Notes under the pieces: model-generated
Database searches by the model: none
What the model was told of the DNA's origin: nothing
Seen by the model: only the letters and a program-made list of their open reading frames with translations
Assembly: GCA_016177735.1 (NCBI GenBank)
Contig: JACOUS010000023.1
Coordinates: 62,001-126,000, forward strand
DNA from: Ignavibacteriales bacterium
Lineage (GTDB): Bacteria; Bacteroidota; Ignavibacteria; Ignavibacteriales; Melioribacteraceae
DNA: 64,000 nt
Direction of reading: 5' to 3'
Part shown: in pieces, positions 19,490 through 28,614 of the stretch
How positions within the stretch are numbered: the stretch's first letter is position 1
Layout: each line of letters begins with the position of its first letter
Program-made: the position numbers and the translations under genes

Positions 19490-20995
19490 ATGAACAAATC
19501 AATCGTTAATTTTGCGGTATTAATTTTTTTTATCATTCCTTCTTTAATCCATAGCCAGCACGATGACCATATCGGTTACAAGTGTGATGTTTTTTGGTCG
19601 GCAGGTAATAAACACGCACACTTACTTTATAACAGAGCAATTTCAAGTCAGTCGCACATAACATGGGGGACGGGCAATCACACATCTTCTCCGGTTCCGC
19701 TCGGTGCAGTTGGACCGGGAAAATATGTTAATCAACTGAAAGGAATTATCGATAACACAGAGATCGGGAAAGTAACACAGCAAGCAATACGCGACGGTGT
19801 GAACGTAATTTTGATGATCGGCGACGGAATGGGATTCAATCACATGAGTCTGCCAATCTATATGAGAATTGCTGAACAGAGCAGTGAAAAAACATACTTC
19901 GAAAAAATTATGGATGAAGGTGCTTCGGGAGTTGTGCTAACAAATACAATTAATGGAATTGTTACTTGTTCAGCGACCGCCGCCTCATCAATGGCGGCTG
20001 GCTACAAAAACATGATGGAAATTATAAGCGTTGATACAAACGGCTACCCGGTTGAAACATCTTTGGAACTTGCGGAAAAACTTGGTTATGTAACCGGACT
20101 CGTAACCGATGCCGGAATTACTGACGGAACGCCGGCGGCATTTTACGCGCATACATATAATAGAAATCTCGAAAATGAAATCGCAGAACAATTGATCGGT
20201 CACAATGTTGAAGTAATCTTTGGAGGCGGAGCCGCGAAGTTCATTCCAAAAGGAACCCGGCTGAAAGATTTTGCTTACTATAAAAACTCGCCATTCATAA
20301 ATGAAATGTCTTCCGAAAGAGAAGATGAAAAGAATTTGTTGACGGGTTTCGAAAATGAAGGATATAAAATAATTTCCGACAAGAATGATTTGATTAATCT
20401 TAATAGTAACACAGAAAAAGTTTTCGGATTGTTTAACGGCGGCGGTGTCTCTGCCACAATCGATAGAGACACAGAAAAAACGGATGAACCTTCATTGATT
20501 GATATGACAACAAAAGCGCTTGAACTTCTTGACCGCAAAGACAAAAACTTTTTTGTTATGATCGAAGCCGGCAGAATTGACTGGGAAGCACACGATAACG
20601 ATGCCGGTGCTGTTTACAAAGCTGTTGAAGAAATGAACGGTATGCTCGGCGTTTGCTACGATTTTCAGAAATCACATCCGAATACTTTATTGATTTTTAC
20701 TGCCGATCACGAAACCGGCGGACTCGGAATTGCATACACAAAAGCTTCCCCGGAAAACATTTTCAAAAAGAAACTGCAAAGCGGAGATATCTGGCACAGC
20801 GACACCGACCCTTTGTTTTTCCAACAATTCAAGAAATTGAAAAGCCAGAAAAGATCGCTCTACAAAATTTTCGGCGAAGCCAAATCAGACGAGCAGTTAT
20901 TTGAGATGTTGAACAATAATTCCGATTACAAAATTACACACGAAGACGCACAGATTATTTTTGATGTGATTCACGGATACAAAAAAGCAAAATAG
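19490..20995 (+). CDS. Secreted alkaline phosphatase
   Basis: A 501-residue alkaline phosphatase with a signal peptide (FAVLIFFIIPSLIHSQ). Metal and active-site blocks are ILMIGDGMGFNHM (about 110), VTCSATAASSMAAGY (about 160), TDAGITDGTPAAFYAH (about 205), EAGRIDWEAHDNDAG (about 360) and TADHETGG (about 405). It hydrolyses phosphomonoesters in the periplasm or outside the cell. In the nucleophile loop the residue before the presumed catalytic Ser is Cys, where the E. coli enzyme has Asp (Asp-Ser-Ala); activity may still be normal. About 80 residues before the first metal motif (with SSPVPLGAVGPGKY) are longer than in the E. coli enzyme. A 168-base gap separates it from the mannosidase; it probably belongs to the same group. 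Confidence 0.92.
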   Translation: MNKSIVNFAVLIFFIIPSLIHSQHDDHIGYKCDVFWSAGNKHAHLLYNRAISSQSHITWGTGNHTSSPVPLGAVGPGKYVNQLKGIIDNTEIGKVTQQAIRDGVNVILMIGDGMGFNHMSLPIYMRIAEQSSEKTYFEKIMDEGASGVVLTNTINGIVTCSATAASSMAAGYKNMMEIISVDTNGYPVETSLELAEKLGYVTGLVTDAGITDGTPAAFYAHTYNRNLENEIAEQLIGHNVEVIFGGGAAKFIPKGTRLKDFAYYKNSPFINEMSSEREDEKNLLTGFENEGYKIISDKNDLINLNSNTEKVFGLFNGGGVSATIDRDTEKTDEPSLIDMTTKALELLDRKDKNFFVMIEAGRIDWEAHDNDAGAVYKAVEEMNGMLGVCYDFQKSHPNTLLIFTADHETGGLGIAYTKASPENIFKKKLQSGDIWHSDTDPLFFQQFKKLKSQKRSLYKIFGEAKSDEQLFEMLNNNSDYKITHEDAQIIFDVIHGYKKAK

Positions 20996-21090
20996 AATTT
21001 ATTCGAAATGTTAAGGTCCCTTTGCGTTCTCTGCTTGAACTTTATTTCTCGCCAGGGAACAATCGCTTCATTTTATGGAGATTACTCACA

Positions 21091-22962
21091 ATGAAAAATT
21101 TTTTTATTGTTCTATTCATTTTCTCTACAACTGCCTTCTCTCAAAAAGAAAAATTAAATTTTCTCGTTAAACCTTATGTGCAAAACACATCCGCGACTTC
21201 GATTACAATATTGTGGGAAACAAACCCCGCATCAAAAGGTGAAGTGCAATTCGGCAAAGCAGAGCTTGATAAAAATTCTCCAACGCTTGACCAAAAAATA
21301 ATTCAAGATTCTTTTTCAACGATGCACGTTATCGAATTGAAAAATCTTGAGCCTGGCAAGCAATATTTTTACAAAGCTCTTTCATGTACAGAGAATGGCG
21401 ATACACTTATTTATAATATTCTGCCGATAGCAACATTTCCGTATGTTGAACAGCCGTTTACGTTTGCTGTCTTTAGCGATTCGCAGCAACAGGAAGATAC
21501 ACTCGCGTGGAATAAAATTTCCAACATGGCATTGATGGAAAGGCCAAACTTCGGATTGATCGTAGGCGATCTCGTTGAAAGAGGTGAAGATATCAACATG
21601 TGGCGGAATCAATTCCTTTCCAAAGCACACGAGTTTATGAAAAGCATTCCGCTCTTTCCTGTGATGGGTAATCATGATAACAACGATCCGAATTATTTTA
21701 AATACATGAAATCTCGCAGCGAAAAAAGTTATTACACTTTCACTTATTGTAATGCACAATTTTTTATAATCGACAGCAATCTTGAACTTGAACCGGGCAG
21801 CGAACAATATAATTGGCTCGAAGAAGAACTAGCAAAATCGAAAACTGATTGGAAAATTGCAGCGCATCATCATCCCGCGTATTCATCCGATTACGATGAT
21901 TACGGAAATTCCGAAACATCACTTCGCTTAAAAGGCGATCCGGTAATTCTTCCTCTCATTCCACTTTATGAAAAATATAATGTTGATGTTGTTTTCTCCG
22001 GGCACATTCACAGTTACGAAAGAACATGGCAAATCGCAAATGATAAAGTTGATGACGATGGAGTTGTTTATATACAAACCGGCGGTGCCGGCGGCAACCT
22101 GGAAAAAAGTGCGGTGATGAGATCGTGGTTCACTGCCAAAGTTAAAAGTGCACACAACTTCTGCCTCGTTTCAGTTAACGGCAATCAACTTTATTTCTGT
22201 GCGATTGATTACAGTGGGAATTTGTTTGATCAAATCAAATTGAAAAAGGAAGCTGATAAATTATTAACATTATCTACGCCGGTTATTCGCGCACATAACA
22301 ACAAATTCATTGATGAAATAAATGTAACTATTGAAGATTATAATAAAAACGCAGAGGCAAGATTTACATTCGACGGCGGTGAACCCTCGATCAATTCCCA
22401 ATTATACAAAGGACAAATAAGAATTAATGAATCATGCATACTAAAAGTTTCTTCTTTTGTAGGCAATCTAAAAAGCAAAACGAGCAAAATGTTTTTTGAA
22501 AAAATTGAAGGACAGAATGGATACGCTGTTAATCCTACAAACAACGGATTGAATTACAAATATTATGAAGGAACAAATTGGCTGAATCTGCCGGACTTTG
22601 AAAAGACAAAAGAAATCAAAAGCGGAGCCGTTGGCAATATTTCTATTACTGAAATCAAAGAGCGTGAGGATCAATTCGCAATAACCTACGGCGGATTTAT
22701 TCGTGTTGACGACAACGATGTTTATACTTTTTATGTTCGTTCCGATGACGGCACAAAGTTATACATCGATGATCAACTTGTTGTGGATAACAACGGCTCT
22801 CACAGCGCAAGAACAAAATACGGCAGTATAGCTTTGCTTGCTGGCTATCATAAATTTTATCTCGAATATTTTGACAACGTTGAAGGAGAGGAATTAAAAG
22901 TAATGTTCAAATCGAGCAAGTACGAAAGAAGGGAAATAAAAAACAACGAGTTGTTTCGTTAA
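21091..22962 (+). CDS. Purple-acid-phosphatase-like metallophosphoesterase with PA14 domain
   Basis: A 623-residue exported phosphatase. I use the ATG at 21091 because a signal peptide (FFIVLFIFSTTAFSQ) starts there and GGAG lies 11 bases upstream; an earlier TTG at 21022 would bury it. An N-terminal fibronectin-like domain (about 25-120, TSITILWETNP, LEPGKQYFYKA) is followed by the metal-binding blocks FSDSQ, IVGDLVERGED, VMGNHDNND, AAHHHPAYSSD and FSGHIHSYERT (about 125-390). This arrangement is typical of purple acid phosphatases. The tail is a chitobiase-C-like domain and a PA14 domain (FYVRSDDGTKLYIDDQL), the same architecture as in the GH92 protein. It is the last gene before the convergent Nudix regulator. 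Confidence 0.9.
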   Translation: MKNFFIVLFIFSTTAFSQKEKLNFLVKPYVQNTSATSITILWETNPASKGEVQFGKAELDKNSPTLDQKIIQDSFSTMHVIELKNLEPGKQYFYKALSCTENGDTLIYNILPIATFPYVEQPFTFAVFSDSQQQEDTLAWNKISNMALMERPNFGLIVGDLVERGEDINMWRNQFLSKAHEFMKSIPLFPVMGNHDNNDPNYFKYMKSRSEKSYYTFTYCNAQFFIIDSNLELEPGSEQYNWLEEELAKSKTDWKIAAHHHPAYSSDYDDYGNSETSLRLKGDPVILPLIPLYEKYNVDVVFSGHIHSYERTWQIANDKVDDDGVVYIQTGGAGGNLEKSAVMRSWFTAKVKSAHNFCLVSVNGNQLYFCAIDYSGNLFDQIKLKKEADKLLTLSTPVIRAHNNKFIDEINVTIEDYNKNAEARFTFDGGEPSINSQLYKGQIRINESCILKVSSFVGNLKSKTSKMFFEKIEGQNGYAVNPTNNGLNYKYYEGTNWLNLPDFEKTKEIKSGAVGNISITEIKEREDQFAITYGGFIRVDDNDVYTFYVRSDDGTKLYIDDQLVVDNNGSHSARTKYGSIALLAGYHKFYLEYFDNVEGEELKVMFKSSKYERREIKNNELFR

Positions 22963-23021
22963 TAAAAAATGTTCGCATATATTTTTTTGTCTGAATCACT
23001 TGGTACTACACAAAAGTAGAA

Positions 23022-23708
23022 TCATATTTCAAAGTTGTAGCCCTTCTCTTTCAGGCTGTCGTATTTACGTTTATCGAATCTATATAATTTTGCAGCGCGG
23101 TGCGGGACACCTTTTTGTTTTTCTAGCGGAACAAGAACATTCATCCCAAGAATTTTTTTGCGGAAATTTCTTTTGTCCATGTCAAAATCCATAATGGTTT
23201 CGTAGAGATTTTGTAACTGTGAGAGAGTAAATTTTAGAGGCAGCAATTCAAAACCAATCGGACGAATTCTAACACGCTGTTTCAATCTTTTCAGTGCATA
23301 ATTAATAATTTCATTATGATCGAACGGAAGCTTGGGAAGTTTTTTGATAGAAAACCACTGTGCATCGCTTACTTTGGGACCGGGTTCAGGTTTGTAATCT
23401 TCAATTTTCACGAGAGCAAAATAAGCAACGGTTACAACCCTAAACAAAGGGAAACGATAAACATCACCAAAAGTATAAAGTTGTTCCATGTAAACATTAT
23501 CAAGACCTGTTAATTCTTTCAGCACTCTTTTTGCGGCAATATCAAGATTCTCCTCTTGCAAAATATTGCTTCCGGGCAGCGCCCATTCGCCTTTGCCCGG
23601 TTCTACCGCAAGTTTTATCACGAGCACTTTCAACTCGGAATTGTCAAATCCGAATATGACGCAGTCGGTTGATAAATTTTTGATAATCTGGTTTGAATTT
23701 TTTGCCAA
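23022..23708 (-). CDS. Nudix-type transcriptional regulator (NrtR/AraR-like)
   Basis: A 228-residue protein with an N-terminal Nudix domain (about 8-140) and a C-terminal winged-helix region (about 150-225; LKFTLSQLQNLYETIM, ending HRAAKLYRFDKRKY). That is the layout of NrtR-family regulators, which include the Bacteroides arabinose regulator AraR. The Nudix box is degenerate: where hydrolases have REUxEExGU this has RVLKELTGL, so two of the three glutamates are gone. It probably senses a sugar-type or nucleotide ligand rather than hydrolysing one. It lies alone on the minus strand. Two copies of the shared palindrome lie 70 and 110 bases upstream, and further copies precede the other two glycan operons. 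I infer that it controls this whole region. The ligand is unknown. Confidence 0.88.
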   Translation of the reverse strand: MAKNSNQIIKNLSTDCVIFGFDNSELKVLVIKLAVEPGKGEWALPGSNILQEENLDIAAKRVLKELTGLDNVYMEQLYTFGDVYRFPLFRVVTVAYFALVKIEDYKPEPGPKVSDAQWFSIKKLPKLPFDHNEIINYALKRLKQRVRIRPIGFELLPLKFTLSQLQNLYETIMDFDMDKRNFRKKILGMNVLVPLEKQKGVPHRAAKLYRFDKRKYDSLKEKGYNFEI

Positions 23709-23778
23709 CTCTACCGAACCTTGTTTGTTAACAATTTATTAATAGTAAATATAAATTATTTTTCGAAAATTAAAAAAG

Positions 23779-23800
23779 TTATTGTGTTTTTGACACTAAG
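23779..23800 (+). promoter_or_regulatory. Predicted Nudix-regulator operator, site 2
   Basis: TTATTGT-GTTTTTG-ACACTAAG in the divergent space between the Nudix regulator and the GNAT-GH89 operon. The half sites TTATTGTG and GACACTAA form an interrupted palindrome (6 of 8 positions pair). The next copy starts exactly 40 bases downstream. Confidence 0.6.
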
Positions 23801-23818
23801 AAATTATATTGAAGATAA

Positions 23819-23840
23819 ATATTGTAAAAAATACACTAAG
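23819..23840 (+). promoter_or_regulatory. Predicted Nudix-regulator operator, site 3
   Basis: ATATTGT-AAAAAAT-ACACTAAG, in the same orientation as site 2 and 40 bases from it. It ends 54 bases before the acetyltransferase start. Confidence 0.6.
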
Positions 23841-23894
23841 AAATTTGTTCCCTGAAAAGACTTACTTTTTAGTGCGAAAAAAAGAGAAGCACAA

Positions 23895-24425
23895 ATGGAT
23901 AAGTATAGAATAAAATTTATCGAAGATACTGAAGTAGATGCCGGACTAAACAGAAAACTTATAAAAATATTATCTGTTTGTTTTGATGATCAGCCGGTTT
24001 TCAAACAGAGGCGGTACTACAAAGAAATGCCCGGCTGCAGATGGTACATTGAAGAGAACGAACAAATAATTGCTCACACGGCTCTGCACGAGAAAAATAT
24101 TCTTCTTGATAGCAGGCTGCTGAAAATCTGCGGTATTGCCGAGGTATGTGTGCTTCCTGAATATAGAGGGAAAGGTTTGGTGAAGCTGATACTAAAAAAA
24201 ATAGATCAGTGGCTTATTGATAATAACTATAAATATGCTATGCTCTTCGGTGATGAAAATGTTTACAGCTCGAGCGGTTACTTTAATATTGATAACGAAA
24301 TCAAGTACGTTGATTATGAAACGAAAGAAACGAAAACCGAGATAATTAAATGTGCTATGGTCAAAAAACTTTCGGAAGAACCATGGCCCACCGGACTTGT
24401 TGATTTAATGGGACCAACTTTCTGA
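23895..24425 (+). CDS. GNAT-family N-acetyltransferase
   Basis: A 176-residue protein of the GNAT fold. The acetyl-CoA motif A is visible as AEVCVLPEYRGKGLVKLIL (about 92-110), followed by a GDENVYSSSGYF loop near 128-139. It transfers an acetyl group from acetyl-CoA to an amine. It is the first gene of the operon that continues with the GH89 enzyme (17 bases downstream) and a sodium-solute symporter, so an amino-sugar substrate is plausible but unproven. There is no signal peptide, so it is cytoplasmic. Two predicted operators lie just upstream. Confidence 0.85.
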   Translation: MDKYRIKFIEDTEVDAGLNRKLIKILSVCFDDQPVFKQRRYYKEMPGCRWYIEENEQIIAHTALHEKNILLDSRLLKICGIAEVCVLPEYRGKGLVKLILKKIDQWLIDNNYKYAMLFGDENVYSSSGYFNIDNEIKYVDYETKETKTEIIKCAMVKKLSEEPWPTGLVDLMGPTF

Positions 24426-24442
24426 CAAACTTTACGGAGCGA

Positions 24443-26599
24443 ATGATTTTGGAAAATACCGATACCAATACAGTAAATTTAGAAAAAGTGCTTATATCAA
24501 ATAACGTAGATGCCGGTAATCTTATTAAAAGATTATTGCCTCACCATTACGATAAATTTGTTGTTTATGTTAATGAAAAATCGGAAAAAGAATTCTTCGG
24601 CATAAGAAGCGATAACGGCAAAATTATTTTGGAAGGTTCAAATCAAATAACAATTGCATCGGCATTGAATTGGTATTTAAAATATTATAACAATTCTCAC
24701 ATAGGCTGGAACGGCGACCGGATAAATTTATTTAAAAATTTACAAGATGTTAACGCTGAAGTAATATTTGAATCGCAATTTCAGTATCGTTTTTTTCTTA
24801 ATTATTGTACATATAGTTATTCAATGCCGTGGTGGAATTGGGAAAGATGGGAGCGCGAAATTGATTTCATGGCGATGAATGGAATTAATCTCGTGCTTGC
24901 ACTTGTTGGCCAGGAAGCGGTGTGGCAGAATGTTATGCAAAAACTCGGTTGCAGCGAAAAAGATATTTTTGATTTTCTCCCCGGTCCGGCATATTTGGCG
25001 TGGGGATGGCTAAACAATTTGGATGGATGGGGCGGACCAACTACACAAAATTGGATTGATGATCAGAAAGAACTGCAGTTAAAAATATTGGAACGAATGC
25101 GGTCGCTTCAAATGAAGCCTGTTCTTCAGGCTTTTACCGGAAGAGTTCCGAAATGTTTGACTGACGTTTTTCCCGATGCGAACATAATCAAACTGCCCGG
25201 CTGGTATAAATATGATGGTGTTTATTTTCTGGATCCTCTTGACCCGCTCTTTAAAAAGATAAGCAAATTGTTTTTCGAAGCACAAAGTTCTCTTTATGGG
25301 AATGATCATTATTTCGCCGGCGATATATTTCATGAAATAGATTCGTCCGACAAGACGAAAGATTATATGAGTCTTGTTTATAGAAACATAGAGGAAAGTT
25401 TACTCGAATCCGACAGTGATGCAAAATGGATTTTGCAAAGCTGGACTATCCGCGACGACAGCATCGCCATTCTCGATACTCAACATACAATTATACTTGA
25501 TATGTTCTGCGAGTCGGAACCGAAATGGAAGAAGACCGAGCAATTTCATGGACAGCCGTGGGTGTGGAGTATCATTAATAATTTCGGAGGAAGAACCGGG
25601 CTTGGCGGTCCAATCAAAAAAATTATTGAAGGTTTGCAAACGGCGAAAGTTGAAGCCGCTGAAGATAGATTAATTGGGATCGGAGTTGTACCGGAAGGAA
25701 TTGAAAACAATATGCCGGTTTATGAATTGCTTTTGGAAATGAATTGGCGTGCTAAAATTGATGATGTAGAAAACTGGATTTTAAAATATGCCGAAAGAAG
25801 ATACGGCTTGATTTCCTCCAACATAGAAAAAGCGTGGTCCCTTTTGCTCGATACTGTTTATACCGGTCCGAAAGGTTATGCACCGGTTGAATCTGTTATT
25901 TGTGCCGTTCCTTCATTTAATATAAAGAAAGCGAGTTCCAACGGCACAACAGAATTGTATTACAGCAATTCAAAACTTCTTGAAGCAGTTGAATTTTTAC
26001 TCGCTGATTCCGGCAAACTTTGTGATGTGAATACTTACAAATACGATATTATTGATGTAACACGCCAGTTTGGTGCTAATCTTGCCAGCCAACTTTATGG
26101 TGTGTTGATCAAAAAATATTTTGATAAAGATGCCGAAGGTTTTAAAACTTACTCGGAAATTTTTGTACAGCTTTGTATCGATCTCGATGAATTGCTTTCG
26201 TGCAGTAAATATTTTTCCTTGGGTAATTGGCTGGAATCGGCAAAACAGAAAGCGAAAGACGAAAATGATTTGAAGATGCTCGAATGGAACGCACGCAGAC
26301 AAATTACTTTGTGGAGTTCCCCCGAAATAACTGAGTTCCATGATTATGCCAACAAGCAGTGGGGCGGGTTAATAAAAGATTATTATCTGCCGAGATGGAA
26401 AGAATTTTTCAAAACTTGTCTCGAAAATTTATCCGGTGAAAAAGAATTTGATGAAAAAATATTCACACAAAAAATGATGGCATTTGCAGTAGAATGGTCT
26501 GAGAGAAACGATTCGTATAAAATTGAGAGCGGCAAAGATGCTATTAATACGGCGAAAGGGTTTGTTGATAGTTACAAAGAGTATGTAGAAGAAATTTAG
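24443..26599 (+). CDS. GH89 family alpha-N-acetylglucosaminidase
   Basis: A 718-residue enzyme homologous along most of its length to NAGLU/GH89 proteins. Landmarks are FLNYCTYSYSMPWWNWERWE (about 114-133), EIDFMAMNGINLVLALVGQE, PGPAYLAWGWLNNLDGWGGP, FAGDIFHEIDS (about 292) and WSIINNFGGRTGLGGP (about 375). The family removes terminal alpha-linked GlcNAc. The N-terminus has no signal peptide, which is unusual for a family whose members are mostly exported or lysosomal, and implies action inside the cell on imported oligosaccharide. GGAG lies only 3 bases before the ATG at 24443; a TTG two codons later (24449) has better spacing and may be the true start. The symporter 43 bases downstream could supply the substrate. 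Confidence 0.92.
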   Translation: MILENTDTNTVNLEKVLISNNVDAGNLIKRLLPHHYDKFVVYVNEKSEKEFFGIRSDNGKIILEGSNQITIASALNWYLKYYNNSHIGWNGDRINLFKNLQDVNAEVIFESQFQYRFFLNYCTYSYSMPWWNWERWEREIDFMAMNGINLVLALVGQEAVWQNVMQKLGCSEKDIFDFLPGPAYLAWGWLNNLDGWGGPTTQNWIDDQKELQLKILERMRSLQMKPVLQAFTGRVPKCLTDVFPDANIIKLPGWYKYDGVYFLDPLDPLFKKISKLFFEAQSSLYGNDHYFAGDIFHEIDSSDKTKDYMSLVYRNIEESLLESDSDAKWILQSWTIRDDSIAILDTQHTIILDMFCESEPKWKKTEQFHGQPWVWSIINNFGGRTGLGGPIKKIIEGLQTAKVEAAEDRLIGIGVVPEGIENNMPVYELLLEMNWRAKIDDVENWILKYAERRYGLISSNIEKAWSLLLDTVYTGPKGYAPVESVICAVPSFNIKKASSNGTTELYYSNSKLLEAVEFLLADSGKLCDVNTYKYDIIDVTRQFGANLASQLYGVLIKKYFDKDAEGFKTYSEIFVQLCIDLDELLSCSKYFSLGNWLESAKQKAKDENDLKMLEWNARRQITLWSSPEITEFHDYANKQWGGLIKDYYLPRWKEFFKTCLENLSGEKEFDEKIFTQKMMAFAVEWSERNDSYKIESGKDAINTAKGFVDSYKEYVEEI

Positions 26600-26642
26600 A
26601 ATCACAAAATATTTTCAACGTTCTCGTTAACGGAGATTAATA

Positions 26643-28184
26643 ATGTCACTTATCGGCATAGATTATTTCATAATATTTCTCTATCTGGTCGGCACAGTTG
26701 TAATCGGTCTTTATTACGAGAAACGCGTTTCATCATCCTCGGATTTTTTTCTTGCCGGAAAAATGCTGCCGTTCTGGGCAATCGCTTTTTCGATTGTTGG
26801 AACCGATATCGGCGCAGTCGATTTCGTCGGCTTAACCGGGCAAGCATACAGATTCGGAATTGTTGTCGCAAACTTTGATTGGATCGGTTCGGTGCCGGCG
26901 ATGATCTTTGCCGGTTTGATTTTCATTCCTTATTACTGGAAAGCCGGCGTTTACACAATTCCCGAATACCTCGGCAGAAGATATAATATTTACTTGCGTG
27001 TAATCAGCGCTGCTTTATGGCTTATCTTTATTACGTTCACACTCGGTGTGATGTTGTGGGCAACCGGAGTTCTTCTTCAAGAAATGCTCGGCTGGCCTAT
27101 CATGCTTTCGATAATTCTTACGGTTGTTGTTGTTGGTTTATATACAATCACCGGCGGTTTGTATGCTGTTGTAATGACCGATGTAATTCAGGTTGTTATA
27201 ATGATAATCGGAAGTCTCGCAATTCTCGTTCTCGGTCTTTGGCAGATTGGCGGGTTGAACGAGCTTGTGAATCAAGTTACGGCACTCGGACCGCAATATC
27301 AAAATCATTTCAAATTAATTCTCTCTCCCGAAACAAATACGCCGTATCCGTGGACGGGAATTTTGTTCGGACTTGCATTTGTACTTGCGCCGGCATACTT
27401 CATCGGTAATCAAGTTATCATACAAAGATCGCTCGGCGCTAAAGATGAATGGAACGCAAAAGCAAGTATGGTTTTTGGAGCGTTCCTAAAAATTTTAATT
27501 CCGATACTTATTGTTACGCCGGGCTTGATTGCAGTTGCACTTTTCCCAAATATGAAGGACGGCGATGCAGTTTATGCAAGACTTATTAAAGAATTATTGC
27601 CGCCGGGATTAACCGGGCTTGTCTTCTCGGCATTCCTCGCTGCGTTGATGTCAACGGTAAGTGCGATTGTTAATTCGGTTGCTACTGTTTGGACAAAAGA
27701 TATTTACGAATTATTCGTTAAGAAAAATGCTTCCGATAAACATTACTTAATTGTTGGAAGATATGTTACCGGAATCATACTCATATTAGCTGTTATAACT
27801 TCTCCGCTCAGTAAAGAATTTCCCGGAATTTATGTTTACGTGCAAACAATAAATTCATTTCTGCAAGGACCTATCTTTGCCGTACTCATACTCGGAATAT
27901 TTTCAAAAAGAATAACACAATGGGGCGGGCTGATCGGTCTGCTTGCCGGAATTTTCTTTTCCGCAATGATGTACATTTTCAAAGATTCTCTTTTCACAAT
28001 TGACGAGCCGTTTCTTTACATCTCGTGGTGGAGTTTTATCGGCGCGGCGCTCGTTACAATAATTGTCAGCATTTTTACAAAACCACATGCTGTAGAAAAG
28101 TTAAGAGGCTTGGTTTACGGATTGGTAGTAAAAGATCCTGAACTTCAAGAAGTATTGAAAAAGAAAATTACTCAAGAGGTTTGA
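26643..28184 (+). CDS. Sodium:solute symporter (SSS family)
   Basis: A 513-residue inner-membrane protein with about 13 hydrophobic helices in the SSS pattern. Markers are SDFFLAGKMLPFWAIAFSIV near the N-terminus, GADIG-like GTDIGAVDFVGLTG, YTIPEYLGRRYN, TITGGLYAVVMTDVIQVVIM, and LPPGLTGLVFSAFLAALMST with the helix-8-type serines. Members import sugars, sialic acids, amino acids or similar solutes with sodium. It follows the GH89 gene closely, so a GlcNAc-containing sugar or glycoside is the likely cargo (inference). Two small membrane proteins follow. It is related to the symporter at 47646. Confidence 0.93.
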   Translation: MSLIGIDYFIIFLYLVGTVVIGLYYEKRVSSSSDFFLAGKMLPFWAIAFSIVGTDIGAVDFVGLTGQAYRFGIVVANFDWIGSVPAMIFAGLIFIPYYWKAGVYTIPEYLGRRYNIYLRVISAALWLIFITFTLGVMLWATGVLLQEMLGWPIMLSIILTVVVVGLYTITGGLYAVVMTDVIQVVIMIIGSLAILVLGLWQIGGLNELVNQVTALGPQYQNHFKLILSPETNTPYPWTGILFGLAFVLAPAYFIGNQVIIQRSLGAKDEWNAKASMVFGAFLKILIPILIVTPGLIAVALFPNMKDGDAVYARLIKELLPPGLTGLVFSAFLAALMSTVSAIVNSVATVWTKDIYELFVKKNASDKHYLIVGRYVTGIILILAVITSPLSKEFPGIYVYVQTINSFLQGPIFAVLILGIFSKRITQWGGLIGLLAGIFFSAMMYIFKDSLFTIDEPFLYISWWSFIGAALVTIIVSIFTKPHAVEKLRGLVYGLVVKDPELQEVLKKKITQEV

Positions 28185-28185
28185 G

Positions 28186-28395
28186 ATGTTAAACTTCGAT
28201 TGGATAAGTAGTATTGATGCCGGAAGTGCAAAATTAATTGTGCTGATAACCTTTTTGCTTCCGTTGATTTTTGCACTCACGTTAAAGAAGAATTACATCT
28301 TTGCCGGCGCCGAAAACAATAAGCCGTGGCGGAACTTAAAAATCTGGGTAACAATCTTAACGGGAATTATGCTGATTATTTATTCATCTTTTTAA
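28186..28395 (+). CDS. Small membrane protein downstream of symporter
   Basis: A 69-residue protein I do not recognise. It has two hydrophobic segments (LIVLITFLLPLIFAL, about 18-32, and WVTILTGIMLIIYS, about 54-67) with a polar stretch between. Its ATG lies one base after the symporter stop, so it is translated from the same message. The close coupling suggests an accessory subunit of the symporter. The frame has no homologue I can name and could be unstructured in function. Confidence 0.55.
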   Translation: MLNFDWISSIDAGSAKLIVLITFLLPLIFALTLKKNYIFAGAENNKPWRNLKIWVTILTGIMLIIYSSF

Positions 28396-28413
28396 AACAA
28401 GACGAAAGAAATT

Positions 28414-28608
28414 ATGACAAACAATAATAAACCCGGTATTTCAATTATGACGCTGATCGGAATTTTCTTTGCGGTGTTTGCTCTCAGTTTGTTTGCCGCA
28501 ATTTTATTTACCGGAACCGACCGCGGAAAAATTGTTAATCTGCTGTGCGGTTTGTTGTTTCTAATAATGTCCGGCGGCTCGTTTATAATTTCAAAAAAAT
28601 CAAAATAG
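28414..28608 (+). CDS. Small two-helix membrane protein
   Basis: A 64-residue protein, unrecognised, with two membrane helices (LIGIFFAVFALSLFAAILF, about 14-32, and LLCGLLFLIMSGGSFII, about 43-59). It sits 18 bases after the preceding small gene and 6 bases before the next. A comparable small membrane protein follows the other SSS symporter, at 49413. Confidence 0.55.
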   Translation: MTNNNKPGISIMTLIGIFFAVFALSLFAAILFTGTDRGKIVNLLCGLLFLIMSGGSFIISKKSK

Positions 28609-28614
28609 TTTATC

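Noticed and set aside
19398-19492. Possible 32-residue peptide between the mannosidase and the alkaline phosphatase
   Set aside because: No ATG/GTG start with a ribosome-binding site and no recognisable family; probably chance.
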